NCBI GenBank assembly: GCA_963995505.1
Contig: OZ023190.1
Location: forward strand, 10,658,092 to 10,722,091
Source: Hypericum androsaemum
Taxonomy: Eukaryota; Streptophyta; Magnoliopsida; Malpighiales; Hypericaceae
DNA length: 64,000 nt
Reading direction: 5' to 3'
Shown here: piece by piece, positions 1-10,845 of the stretch
Layout of the letters: each line of letters opens with the position of its first letter
How positions within the stretch are numbered: position 1 is the first letter of the stretch
Position numbers and translations under genes: made by a program
The notes under the pieces: generated by a model
The model's input: only the letters and a program-made list of their open reading frames with translations
Told to the model about the DNA's origin: nothing
The model's database searches: none

Positions 1-793
1 ACAATACCAGCTGAAAGCAGGCAGTCAGATTCTACCTTGGGTCATTATACTCAACCCAAGCCTGAGCCAGAGCCTCAGCAAAGTGATATACAATACAGCC
101 GAGTTTTCGGGTACTCTATTGGAATCTAATCCAAGGTGTTCTCCATAATGGTTGAGCAAAGTTCTACGGGTGTTAGATTAGTTCATTCAGATAAGTATCT
201 GCAGTATAGCAGGATCTGCGAATACAAAACTGTTATATGAAATTTCAAAGAAGCAGAGCAAAGTTTTGAAATGACCAGCCATTACAAAGAAACCTCCTTT
301 TGCAGGAGAGATGGTAGCTTTGAGGCACACAAATTACAATGTGAAAAAAAAACACGCCTTACCTGTGAAGCTTGCTGACCCGACAACTAAGGCCGGGAAA
401 AGAAGATGAAATCGTCTTAAGCTCTCTCAATTTGGAGAAGAGAAGAGACTTAGTTTGTTCATCAAAAGCATATAGTCTGAGCGGTGTAATCCCAGAGTCG
501 TATTTCCTTGTGATGGTACCAACCTAGACAATGAATTCTGCGGGGACTCTGCATCGAAGCTCACCCAATCGACAAGTTCGTTGAAAATGGGAGCCAATTC
601 ACTTTCCGGGGAACTCGTAGGTCATGTACCATCCCCAAACCAGGCACCTTTTTTCCTGATCTCTAGAAGTTCACTACTTCATAGTTCATTCATGTCAGTC
701 TAATAATTCGCACAAGATGCCAAAGCAAACGCCGCCTTTAGCACAAAGTTCTCTCTTTTTTCCAACCAAAGTAACCAACCGGGACACTTCTAA
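1..793. other. Left edge; no certain gene, weak minus-strand exon candidate
   Basis: No family is recognisable here. On the minus strand a frame stays open for 64 codons (430-621) with protein-like composition. A good splice donor (CACAG then GTAAG) follows at about 363-358 on the same strand. This would suit a 5' UTR exon or small exon of a minus-strand gene running off the left edge. There is no similarity to a known family to support it. Confidence 0.2.
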
Positions 794-1906
794 CTAGTGA
801 TATGATGATGTCAACAAAGAGCCAACAGACACAAAAAAAACAGATACAAAAAAGGTGCAATCTTTACCGGGACAGTTCTGGTTCCAAGGCCATGGAGAGA
901 GCGAGCACCAAACAAGAGAGAGCTTCAGAAGCCATCTCCTGGGCTGGACCAACCCACCATCATTAATTCCATGGAAATCAATCATGGGTTTTGAACCACT
1001 TCCTCCCCCTGACACTGCCACGCTTCAAAGTTTCAATCTTTGAAGCTGCAACTGGCACAATTATTGACGCAATTGTTGATGTTACTTGTAGTAGTGGAGG
1101 AAGGGGGGAGGATTTGGGGGGACAAGGATAGTCCCCAAATTTGGGGACTAAAGAAGATGGGGTGGCAGGCTAGATATTAGTAAGTTTTTTAAGGGTAATT
1201 TTGGAAAACTACTCTTCACCTAAAATTGAGGAAATAAAAAAACGAAAATTAAAAAAAGCAGAAATAACCACCACTAAACGTGGAAGACTTTTCAACTTCC
1301 TTTAAGGAATGACTCTTTACCAATATCAAAAACCCTAGCAGATACTTTTTCTCTAACCCTACCAGCCACTTTATCAGTAAACTAAATTCCCTAAAACAAA
1401 GAATCTTTTGGAGCTCTTTGAAGGTTACGGAAAAAAAAGGTTGGCATATTATTTTAGTATTTTTGGCATTCTATGTAAATTCAACTACACATACTTCTCC
1501 TCTGTTGAAGGTACGTATTTTTTTTCCTTTAAAACCAAACCTTCTTCGTCTTTGAAGGTACTGAAGGTACGTGTATATTTGGTTTTGACGTCTGAGTAAT
1601 TTTAGATTTTCATATGCAGCGGCGAAAATGGAAGAAACCGATTCTGAAACATACATGATTGATATTCTTTTGGGTGAAAAATCATAGTGATGAGGAGGTC
1701 CCAGAAATTGGGTAGAGGATGGAATTAATTAATGGGTGACAACATTCTCACGTCTATGTCCTATGGATCTTTGGTGTTCTTGTCTAGAATTAATTAATTA
1801 ATTAATTAATTAATTGGGTGTTCTTGGTTGAGGTTGTTGTTAGGAGACTTGAAGGAGAGGCCAAGATGTGGGTGACGATGGTTCATGGGTTACAGTTGGC
1901 TTTATT
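794..1906. other. Mostly unassigned; possible short minus-strand first exon
   Basis: On the minus strand around 870-940 an ATG opens a short frame (starting MASEALSCLVLALS) followed by a GTAAAG donor-like site. It could be a signal-peptide-like first exon, but nothing downstream confirms it. From 1100 to 1200 there are G-rich palindromic tracts and a stretch reading aagggtaattttgga, which resembles ends of Mutator-like elements in this window. No other gene was seen. Confidence 0.2.
1787..1815. repeat. (TTAA)n microsatellite
   Basis: About seven perfect tandem copies of a 4-bp TTAA unit. Likely length-polymorphic. Confidence 0.9.
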
Positions 1907-3200
1907 GTTATTGGTTTTCACTTATAGTGCTATTGGTTTTCAGATTCATTGATACTGGTTTTGGACAGTAGTGCTATTGGTTTTGAGATATATTGATATT
2001 GTTAATTTAGTGATATTGGTTTGTACCTTCAGTGATATTGGTTTCAGATTTTTTATTATCATGTAGGTTTGACTGTATATCGATATTGGTTTGCGTCTGT
2101 GATGATGTTGGTTTGCGTATGTGTTTATATTGGTTTGACGCTGTGTACATATTGGTTTGCGTCTGTGATGATGTTGGTTTGCGTATGTGTTTATATTGGT
2201 TTGACGCTGTGTACATATTGGTTTTAGTCTGTTATCATATAGGTTTGCGTATGTATCGATATTGGTTTTTAGTATGTGATGATGTTGGTTTGCGTATGTG
2301 TTTATATTGGTTTGACTATTTGTCGATATTGGTTTAATCCTGTGCTGTTGTTGGTTTGCGTATGTGTTCACATTGGTTTACGCTGTGTAGATATTGGTTT
2401 TAGTCTGTTATCATGTAGGTTTGTGTATGTGTTTATATTGGTTTGACTATTTGTAAATAATAATTTTATCCTGTGCTGTTGTTGGTTTGCGTATGTGTTG
2501 ATATTGGTTTGACGCTGTGTACATATTGGTTTCAGTCTGTCACCATGTAGGTTTACGTATGTATCGATATTGGTTTTTAGTATGTGATGATGTTGGTTTG
2601 CGTATGTGTTTATATTGGTTTGACTATTTGTCGATATTGGTTTAATCCTGTGCTATTGTTGGTTTGCGTATGTGTTCACATTGGTTTACGCTGTGTAGAT
2701 ATTGGTTTCAGTCTGTTATCATGTAGGTTTGCGTATGTGTTTATATTGGTTTGACTATTTGTAAATATTGGTTTTATCATGTGCTGTTGTTGGTTTGCAT
2801 ATGCGTTGATATTGGTTTGACGCTGTGTACATATTGGTTTCAGTCTGTTATCATGTAGGTTTGCGTATGTATCGATATTGGTTTTTAGTCTGGGATGATG
2901 TTGGTTTGCGTATGTGTTTATATTGGTTTGACGCTGTGTACATATTGGTTTCAGTCTGTTATCATGTAGGTTTGCGTATGTATCGATATTGGTTTTTAGT
3001 CTGGGATGATGTTGGTTTGCGTATGTATTTATATTGGTTTCACGCTGTGTACATATTGGTTTTAGTCTGTTATCATGTAGGTTTGCATATGTATCGATAT
3101 TAGTTTTTAGTCTGTGATGATGTTGGTTTGCGTATATGTTTATATTGGTTTGACTATTTGTCGATATTGGTTTTATCCTGTGCTGTTGTTGGTTTGCGCA
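1907..3200 (+). repeat. 22-bp minisatellite array, TTGGTTT orientation
   Basis: Tandem units of 22 bp share the core TATTGGTTT and differ in the other bases. Frequent variants are TTGGTTTGCGTATGTGTT.., TTGGTTTGACGCTGTGTA.. and TTGGTTTTAGTCTGTTATCA... The variants follow each other in a recurring order, so there is a higher-order repeat of several 22-mers. Long open frames here are only a consequence of the periodicity. Confidence 0.9.
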
Positions 3201-3201
3201 T

Positions 3202-3768
3202 GTGTTGAAGCGGTGGACAATAAAGGCAAAAGAAGGAATAGAGATAACTATGGATGAGCCTAAACCAGAAATTATATTTTCTCAAAACTACCAGTATTTA
3301 ACAAGGAAGATGAATCATTTGGCAGCTCTCGTTTCTATGGAACCAGAAGTTGTAAAAAATGTTGACAATAATGTTAACATTATGAATAATCAATTCTCAC
3401 ACTGTCCCGTACGAGGTAAACATCGCTAACTTGAATTTGTTAATCATAACTTTATTTTTGTCCTATTTTTAATAAACATTATAACATTTTCATTACAAGG
3501 TACAAAAATGCGTCAAGCACAACAAGCTGATGATGTCCAGACAGCATCCAAAGCATGGGATAAATGTATAAAGAAACTCCCAAATCCGAACAAGTTAAGA
3601 AAGAGATTGAAAAGCAGTAATGAGGTCGGTCGGAAAAAAGCAATGGCAAAGCATTTGAAGACAAAACAGAAGCAACAAAACAGTCATACTGATGTCTCGA
3701 ACCATCAGACAACACAAGATAAAAATAGCATGGACATAGATTTTAATCAACTACTAATCTATTTTTAA
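3202..3768 (+). pseudogene. FAR1/MULE-transposase-like C-terminal remnant (two exons)
   Basis: The first segment (3202-3429) opens directly out of the left repeat array with LKRWTIKAKEG. This resembles the conserved LKRWT..AK block that follows the SWIM zinc finger region in FAR1-related proteins and their Mutator transposase relatives. It ends near a possible donor at about 3415. The second segment (about 3501-3768, acceptor-like sequence before 3500) is lysine-rich (KLRKRLKSSNEVGRKKAMAK), as tails of such proteins often are. Everything upstream (WRKY-like zinc finger, MULE transposase core, SWIM) is absent, so it cannot encode a working transposase. The family call rests on one short motif plus context. 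Confidence 0.45.
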
Positions 3769-4044
3769 ACTTGAAATATTGTAAAGACCAAAAGGTTGTT
3801 TAGAAGTTAACATCATATTTTTTATTAACATTTGGGATTTCTTTTAGCGTATCTTACATATGAACTTATCTTAAATTTGAAAATTAATAGAAGAAAAGCT
3901 GAAAACAAATATCGAGTGTTAACATTTCGAATGTTAACACTTCACGAGGATTCTTTCTCTCTCTCTTTAAATTATTGTCAATTTCAAAAATACTATCAGT
4001 TACCAGATATTTTTTTTAATAAATAAACTCAAAGAACCAAAGAA

Positions 4045-5130
4045 CAAAAATTCAATAGAAACCAATATCACTGCATTCGAAAACCAATATCACTACATTC
4101 AGAAACCAATATCACTACCTTCGGAAACCAATTTCACTACATTCGGAAACCAATATCACGACGTTCGAAAACCAATATTACCACATTCGAAAACTAATAT
4201 CAACACATTCGAAAACCAATATATCACCACATTCGAAAACCAATATCACTACGTTCGAAAACCAATATCATTACAGACTAAAACCAATAGAATTACTTAT
4301 TCAAACCAATATCATTACATTCGGAAACCAATATCACGACGTTCGAAAACCAATATTACCACATTCGAAAACCAATATCAACACATTTGAAAACCAATAT
4401 CAACACATTCGAAAACCAATATATCACCATATTCGAAAACCAATATCACTACATTCGAAAACTAATATCACCACGTTCGAAAACCAATATCATTACAGAC
4501 TAAAACCAATGGAATTACTTACTCAAACCAATATCATTACCGACTCTTTCTCTCTCTCTCTTTAAATTATTGTCAATTTCAAAAATGCTACCAGTTATCA
4601 AATATTTTTTTTAATAAATAAACTCAAAGAACCAAAGAACGAAAATTCAATAGAAAACCAATATCAACTGCATTCGAAAACCAATATCACTACATTCGCA
4701 AACCAATATCACTACCTTCGGAAACCAATATCACTAAATTCAGAAACCAATATCATGACGTTCAAAAACCAATATTACCACATTCGAAAACCAATATCAA
4801 CACATTCAAAAACTAATATATCACCACATTCGAAAACCAATATCACTACGTTCGAAAACCAATATCATTACAGACTAAAACCAATAGAATTACTTATTCA
4901 AATCAATATCATTACAGACTCAAACCAATATCCTTACCGACTCAAACCAATATCAATACATACTCAAACCAATATTAGTACATACTCAAACCAATATCTT
5001 TACTTACTCAAACCAATTTCAATACAGACTCAAACCAATATCATTACATACTCAAATCAATTTCAATACAGACTCAAACCAAGATCATTACATACTCAAA
5101 CTAATATTATTACATACTCAAACAAAACAA
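4045..5130 (-). repeat. 22-bp minisatellite array, AAACCAATATC orientation
   Basis: Tandem 22-bp units with core AAACCAATATC and a variable part such as ACTACATTCGA. The array is interrupted by a duplicated spacer: the approximately 110-bp AT-rich block at 3950-4060 (CTTTCTCTCTCTC then TTTAAATTATTGTC..) recurs at about 4543-4660. The array together with its leader has therefore been duplicated as a unit of about 590 bp. Units after 4900 drift to ACTCAAACCAATATCATTAC. Confidence 0.9.
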
Positions 5131-6060
5131 AAGAGATCACGAAAATCCTAATCGAACACATCCTTTGAAAGAACCCCACCCAAACTCAAACCCGAACTCG
5201 AACCCGCACCCCTCTGTAGCTTTAGGTTCACATACAAACTCCGGCTCTCGGGACGGGGACAGGGATGGGCACGGGAGTCGTGGCCGATCGGAACCCGAAC
5301 CTGGGCTAGGGCGGGGGAGCGACGGTCTTGACTGATATTGGTACCCAACGCTACAGGCTTGGATGGTTTTTCTGAATTTATGCATTGACTGATATTGGTA
5401 CCTCTTCGATCCTGGATGAAGTTCCGGTGATGAGGAAGGGGGGCGAGCGCGTGGCGGCCTCCAACTCTGTACAGGGTCTGTAAAGGAAAAGAGAAAGAAC
5501 CCTAAATACCTAAAAAATCTCGACAATCCAAACCTTACTCTATAAAAAAGCAAAATCAATCTCTCACCTAAATCGGGACGAAGCTTGGATTCTTGGTGGG
5601 TCAAAGGTAATTGCCAAGGCGAGCCCCGAACGGTGGGATCGGTGGTCGTCACAGAGGGGAAGGTGAGTGTAATATTCTGGATTAGGAAATTGGGTTCAAG
5701 AACCCTAATCAAAATATTTGGGGAAAAAAGAAGAAGAAATAGACGAGAGAGAGAGAAAGATGGAGAGGAGATGTTACAGTGAGTAGTCGGGAATGGAGAG
5801 GAGATGTTGTTGGAGGCTAGGTTTTTTTTTTTGAAAATTTGGGAGAGGAAGAAACTGTAATAAATTTGTGTTGGACACTAGTTGATGCCTTTCTCGAGTA
5901 AAAGTTCAAAAATGCCCTTGATAGGTTAGTGACCATTGGATTTATAGATATTCTTTTAAAATCAAATCTGACGGTTTAAAATTCAATCCCCACCTGTGGA
6001 CAATATTTTAATAGTCCCCACTCAATCCGCTCTCGTGGAGGAAGAGGTGAGGTGAGGTGA
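5131..6060. other. No convincing gene; GC-rich flank of the repeat array
   Basis: 5160-5800 is unusually GC-rich for this locus and holds a long minus-strand open frame of low-complexity proline/serine/arginine-rich composition, which I do not believe is a protein. A purine-rich stretch at 5725-5775 is followed by AT-rich sequence. 5975-6035 contains GTCCCC/GTGGACAATATTTTAATAG motifs that could be a transposon terminus. Confidence 0.3.
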
Positions 6061-6061
6061 T

Positions 6062-7696
6062 TTTTTTTTGTTGAAAGGACATTCCAAAGTTGATGGTGGT
6101 TTGGGTTCAAGGATCTTAGAGTTTTTAATATTTCCTTCCTTGCTAAACAAGTGTGGAGATTATTCTCCAATCAGAATTTCTTATGCTACAAACTCCTTAA
6201 GGGTTTATATTTTCATGATTCTGACTTGTTGCGTGCTACTGCAGGTCGTAGACCATCCTGGATGAGGAATAGTCTTCTGAAAGGTAAGGAGGCATTGCTT
6301 GATGGTCTGGTGATCAGAATTGGTGATGGTACTTCCACAAACATTTGGCATGACCCGTGGATTCCTTCTCTTCCAGGGTCTCGGTTGTTATTTAGATCTC
6401 TTGCTCCTTTTTCCCTTTCTAGAGTTTCTGATTTAATTAGCCACTCCACTATGAGCTGGAGGGCTGATTTAATTGCTAACTCTTTTGAATCTGCTGAGCA
6501 GCTTGCCATTGTGAGCATTCCTTTGAGTGGTGCGTTTGGACATGATAAATGGATTTGGAAGCACTGCAAAGAAGGTGTTTTTACAGTCAAAAGAGGTTAC
6601 CATTTCCTCAAAAATCAACATGCTCCGGTGAGACAAGCTAACTTAAACCCTTTTTTGGACTCTCCTAGCATTTGGAGGAAGCTTTGGAACTTGTTGATTC
6701 CTCCTAAAGTCAAGAATTTTATTTGGAAGCTTGTTCATAATGGTGTTGCTACGGCCTCTAATCTGCATAGGAGGAGTCTTTCTAGTTCTCCTCTGTGTCA
6801 AGTGTGCTTTTGTGACGATAAGTCTGTGTTACATATGTTATTTGGCTGCTCTCATGCTCGTGCTACTTGGCACTGTAGTGCTCTGGGTTATTTGTTTGAT
6901 CATTCCCTGCATTCTTCTTTTGCTATTTGGTTTAAATATATTTTAGGTCTTTTTTCTTCCGCTGATGATATACATCTTCTTTCCTTTGCTATGCAATTGT
7001 GTTGGAGTTTGTGGTTATCTAGGAATAGATTCATTTTAGAGGGTTCACGTATTGACCCTGTTGTAACTGCTGCGAAAGCTTCTCACTTTTGTTTGAAATT
7101 TTCGCAGTTAGCAGGTCCTACCTCGTGCTGCTTGGTCGAGGATCAGCAGAGACAAATTTCGTGAATGGCTCCAGATGTTGGACTCCTGAAATTCAACTGT
7201 GACGCTTCTTGGGTGGAGGCCTCTTCACCTGCAGGAATCGTTGCAGTTGCTAGAAACTACCGTGGCCAGATTATTACTGGTCAACATGATGTTACTCCAG
7301 CTCACTCGCCTTTGAATGCCGAGCTTCTTGCGATAGCCTTGTCAATTTCCTTGATCCAGAGGGATTTTGCCAGGACTCCTACTTGTATTGAAACAGATTG
7401 CCGGCTGGCTTTCTTGTTTATCAATGATCCTCACTCGCAAGTTCACTGGAGGCTCGAGGCACTGGTCTTTGAGATTCGAACTTCTTTGAAGCTTTTACCT
7501 TGTTGTAAGCTTGTCTTAATCTCTCGTTTACAAAACCATGTTGCAGACTGGCTTTGTAAAAGTGCTAGATTAGGAAATCTTTCCGTTGATTGGCTTCTCC
7601 TACATCCCCTGAATTTGGATGTATTATTGTATACTGACTTTTCCCACCTAAGGGTGGTATTTATTTAAGTTATGGTAGTCTCTTTAAAAAAAAAGT
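6062..7696 (+). mobile_element. 5'-truncated LINE insertion
   Basis: The coding part is followed by a short 3' UTR and an A-run at about 7686-7694 that can be the poly(A) tail. The 5' end is truncated, as is usual for LINEs. I could not define a target-site duplication. Confidence 0.75.
6068..7668 (+). pseudogene. LINE (L1-type) ORF2 3' part: RT C-terminus, zf-RVT and RNase H
   Basis: The reading frame gives the end of a plant L1-type reverse transcriptase (GLGFKDLRVFNISFLAKQ), then a zf-RVT zinc-binding region (IWRKLWNLLIPPKVKNF.. and C..C..D.SVLHMLFGC.HA). An RNase H-like domain from 7165 follows, with KFNCDASW, NAELLA and IETDCRLA. Plant LINEs have this order. The copy lacks the endonuclease and most of RT. 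Two lesions are visible: a frameshift near 6100, and an in-frame TGA at 7162-7164 where the family normally has Trp (a TGG to TGA change would explain it). Apart from these, the frame is open for about 1.5 kb, so decay is modest. Confidence 0.88.
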
Positions 7697-7735
7697 CCAT
7701 CTCCAGCCACCATTTAGATCTGTAACTTTTTTTTT

Positions 7736-8975
7736 TGGATAAGTTTATTTTAGTACTCTGTAGTTTCATCCATTTTGTCTAGAGTATCATGTGGTTCCAA
7801 ATTAGTATTTTAGTACTCTGTGGTTGACCACCAATTTTTCGGACAGGTCTAGGGCAGCTACCCGTCCAAATCCGCTCGAACGACGTCGTCTTAGAGTTGA
7901 CGTGGCAAACACATGGCGACAATGTGGAATAAGTTCAAGTTGACGTGTATAATGGTAAATTATCAAAATAGTTCCTAATTATTTTGTATCTTTTCAAAAA
8001 AATCCAAACTTCATCCCAAATTGTTTCTCTCTCTTCCCTTCCCTATCTCTGTTCTCTCGCCTTCTTCGTCCTCCCCTCTCCTTCTTCCAAAGCTTTAAGG
8101 TTAATCTTTCCAAAGCAACCCAAGCTTTCAAAGCTTTCCTCGTGCCTTCAACCACTACACCCACTAGAACTCCACCTCAAACCAAGCAACACAAGAAATC
8201 AAACAACAAAATCAAAGAAAAAGGTGGACGGAACAAAACCCAAGAGAGAATACAACCTCCCCGTTCTCACCGGAGCCACCGCCGTCCTCGCCCTCCCGCT
8301 AACTTTGCCATCTCTGTCTTTAATTCCCGCCGTAAGAGAAGAGAACAGAGACCTGTCGGGAGGCGAAGAGGAGACGACGGCATCTCCCGCTCGGACTTCG
8401 AGGCCACGCCCCGGGAAAAACCTCTAGCTCCAGATGCATCCCCGATATCGAACTCCGATAATTCCTCTGTGTGGTCCCCACGCTCTACCCCCGGTATCAC
8501 CCTCCTTTCCTCTTCTTCTTCTTCAACTTAGGAAGAAGAGCGCTAACCATGAGGCCCCAGTTTCTCCGGTAATCATCATAATCATCGCCGATGTTGGGAA
8601 CAAAATTGGGTTAAGCTAGATCTGGGTCAAACGTCGATGGTACCTCTCTCGCATCACCTGCTATTTGCCGCCGGCAGGTCCAGATCAGCCTGAGCTGTTC
8701 GGCCTCGTTGGAGGCCCTCGTCGCGGGCTAAGTCCTTGAAGAAGAGGCCCTCGTCATACACAGTGTCATTGCTCTTCACGAGATACCGGCATCGTGGGGG
8801 TGAAAGAAGAGGAGAGGTAATTTATAATACAATATAAACAAATTCGACGGGCAGCTGTTTTGGACCTGTCCGAAAAATTGGAGGTCAACCACAAGGTACT
8901 AAAATACCAATTTGAAACCACATGGTACTCCAGGCAAAATAGGTGAAACTATAGGGTACTAAAATGAACTTATCC
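7736..8975. mobile_element. Non-autonomous Mutator-like element, TIR family 2
   Basis: Long imperfect TIRs of about 140 bp. The left end starts GGATAAGTTTATTTTAGTAC (7737) and continues through GTGGTTGACC.CCAATTTTT to CGGACAGGTC near 7848. The right end (about 8850-8975) is its reverse complement. The outer flanks are T-runs, so the duplication is ambiguous. The interior (about 7960-8840) is GC-rich with overlapping frames but no recognisable transposase. One frame contains KREYNLPVLTGATAVLALPLTLP, which looks like a piece of a host protein I cannot identify. Relatives of this TIR occur at 18448-19960 and 54715-56053. Confidence 0.75.
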
Positions 8976-8985
8976 TTTTTTTAAA

Positions 8986-9589
8986 AGATATTCTTCAGAA
9001 ATAAAATTTTCAATTTTTTGGAAACTGCAAGCGGTTCAAGACAACTCTATTTAAAAAATTTGGTAAAATAGGCATATAGCTTTGCGATTGAAAGGAAATT
9101 TGAGTGTGTGTTACTTGGAGCCTATTTTGCGATTGAAAGCTTGAACCCAATTCCCAAATCACAATTAAAATTTCTAGGGAGTTATTTGTGTATTGGTAAG
9201 ACCATTCACTATGGAATTCGAGGGATATTTTTCCTGATTTCTTTGCATATTCGTTTACTTAATCTTATGTTTCGAATCACATTCTATAAAATTCTATTCA
9301 AATAATTTCATGCAAGTTTAATGAATCTATTTGTTTATAGATTCTAGACCCCGAAGCTAATAAAGACTAAAAATTGACTCGAGTTCTGATGATGAGAAGA
9401 ACCTATGATTAGTTTTTCAGAAAATTTTCAAACGAACAGTTTCAACAAAATGTTTCAATTTCTTCCTTCAACTCTTTAGTGAAATGCGACAAAAGGAAGA
9501 AAAATTCATGGACCAACCCCAATCATTTTTACCCCGTAAGAACTACGAGATCACCCAAGATTTTCAGCCATAATTAGACTATTCATAGC
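8986..9589. other. AT-rich intergenic sequence, nothing recognised
   Basis: AT-rich sequence without coding or repeat structure that I can recognise. Confidence 0.5.
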
Positions 9590-9775
9590 AGATGTAGTCA
9601 AGTGGATTAAAACGAGAGTTATTCTAGATTAATCAGGTCTCGAATTCGAGTCATTGAGAATGCATCAGTGTTAAATATTTATTGGGACAACTTTTTCACC
9701 TTTCAAAAAATATACCAGACTTTCGATTAGTCGGCTGGGTATACCGAATATCAAATAGTATAAAAAAAATCTATG
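9590..9775 (+). mobile_element. SINE-like copy 1
   Basis: A tRNA-like head is suggested by AGTGGATTAAAACGAGAG and the B-box-like GGTCTCGAATTCGAGTC. A body with TTAGTCGGCTGGGTATACCG and an A-rich end follow. A second, diverged copy at 32850-33015 shares the B-box region, the body and the AATATCA..TA..AAAAAA tail. Family identity is inferred from this pairing. Confidence 0.45.
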
Positions 9776-9834
9776 GCCATCCACTTAGAGGAGAAATTTG
9801 ATTTGGTATCGCTCCTATCCCCTTCTACTTTGGT

Positions 9835-10834
9835 TTTTTTTATAAGTAAAAGTTGTATTTCACCAAAAGTTTACCAAGGTACATCAAATGTTATAGATAA
9901 TGCATATCAAAAGTAACGTGAAAATAAACACTATCTATAATGGTCACCAAAGTGACACCAAAAATACACCAGCTATACACCAAGAAGGGCAAGAACACCA
10001 CTACGCAGGAGTAAATCAAGGAAGATCGAAGCACTAGGGCGGATACGAACCTCAGGCTGCATCCTTGATTAGATGGAGGATCTTGAACGTGTCCTCCTCC
10101 CAAGAGAGGCCCATCGCGATGGCCAGATGCCATGCCTCCAAAGAGATCTCGGCTTGAATCGCCTCATCCTGGACATCCATACCTGTGTTTAGCGATCTTA
10201 GAGGAAGCGCCGCTTTAGGCTTAGGCGACATGATCTTAAGTTTCCGCAGTGGAAACATCATTAGAGCCGCAGCCTTCTCCGTAAGTCTTCACACATGGCA
10301 GCTTGAACGAGTCGGTGGCAAAAAAAACTCCAGATGACCCCACTTACGCACGGCACAAGACGACGACCCCACACTAGGAACCCCTGCACAGGGAACCGAG
10401 ACCGGCTCGTCACAAGGCGACGTCACCACCTAGAATCTCCAATAGATGCATCAGACAGGATCTAATCAAATACAACTACGGGAGGGGTCACGACGGGGAC
10501 GAGAAGTCACGACGGGAGGGGTCTTCCGAGATGGAGCAGGGGCACCGCTACCTCGAGCAAATTTGGCCATGGACAGGAAAAGACGATTCCCCTCCACCCG
10601 AGTTCCGTTAAACTTAAGGATTAACGAAGCAACATCTTGTTGGAGAGGGACCCTGACGAAGCCAAACCGAGAGTTCCTTTTGGACCTCTTATTGGCGACA
10701 TAGACATCCACCACGGAGCAGTGCTTTTGGAGGAAGGCACGAAGGGAGCCGTAGCTCCAATTTGAAGGGATGTTGTCGACGAAGACCGTCGAGGTGGAAA
10801 CCATTCAAAAGGACGGAGGTACCACTGCCACCCC
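9835..10834 (-). mobile_element. Retroposed 1-kb copy containing an RRM gene fragment
   Basis: An 11-bp direct repeat TCTACTTTGGT flanks the segment at 9824-9834 and 10835-10845. A T-run directly inside the left repeat (9835-9841) is the poly(A) tail of a minus-strand insertion. This is the mark of target-primed reverse transcription. The insert begins about 30 bp upstream of the RRM start codon. Plant LINEs of the BNR type carry an RRM in ORF1, so this may be an internally deleted LINE rather than a host mRNA copy. Confidence 0.7.
10466..10804 (-). pseudogene. RRM-domain protein fragment (possible LINE ORF1)
   Basis: A 112-aa frame starts MVSTSTVFVDNIPSNW. It holds RNP2 (VFVDNI), RNP1 (SRFGFVRV) and the usual spacing of an RNA-recognition motif over residues 6-80, followed by a Ser/Pro/Arg-rich end. 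Downstream on the same strand (10261-10052) a second frame (with MDVQDEAIQAEISLEAWHLAIAMGLSWEED) looks like a displaced C-terminal piece, so the gene is broken. A shorter relative of this RRM sits in the Pack-MULE at 37075-37215. Confidence 0.6.
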
Positions 10835-10845
10835 TCTACTTTGGT

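Larger units (their letters stand above)
1907..5130. mobile_element. Putative foldback/MULE-like element: inverted 22-bp arrays around a FAR1-like remnant
   Basis: Two minisatellite arrays of the same 22-bp period face each other. The left one (1907-3200) is built on TTGGTTT with 15 variable bases, and the right one (about 4050-5130) on AAACCAA. The middle, 3202-3768, carries a transposase-like C-terminal remnant. Foldback transposons and some Mutator-like elements have long inverted ends made of short tandem repeats, so this arrangement fits a decayed foldback-type element. I could not find outer termini or a target-site duplication, so the ends given are those of the arrays. Two stray core copies (about 5330 and 5390) suggest the right end extends further. 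Confidence 0.5.

Noticed and set aside
1946..3103. Open frames of 69-141 aa on both strands in the TTGGTTT array
   Set aside because: They arise from the 22-bp period and repeat themselves every 22 residues; no protein family.
1907..5130. CRISPR-like appearance of regular short repeats
   Set aside because: Plant nuclear context, continuous tandem units without unique spacers, variable core.
4755..5168. 137-aa plus-strand frame in the right array
   Set aside because: Pure repeat translation with TNI..NQY periodicity.
5137..5712. 191-aa minus-strand frame
   Set aside because: Low-complexity Pro/Ser/Arg composition in GC-rich sequence, no motif, no splice or promoter context.
7984..8531. Overlapping frames of 147 and 129 aa
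   Set aside because: Inside the interior of a long-TIR element; at best part of captured host sequence, not a gene.
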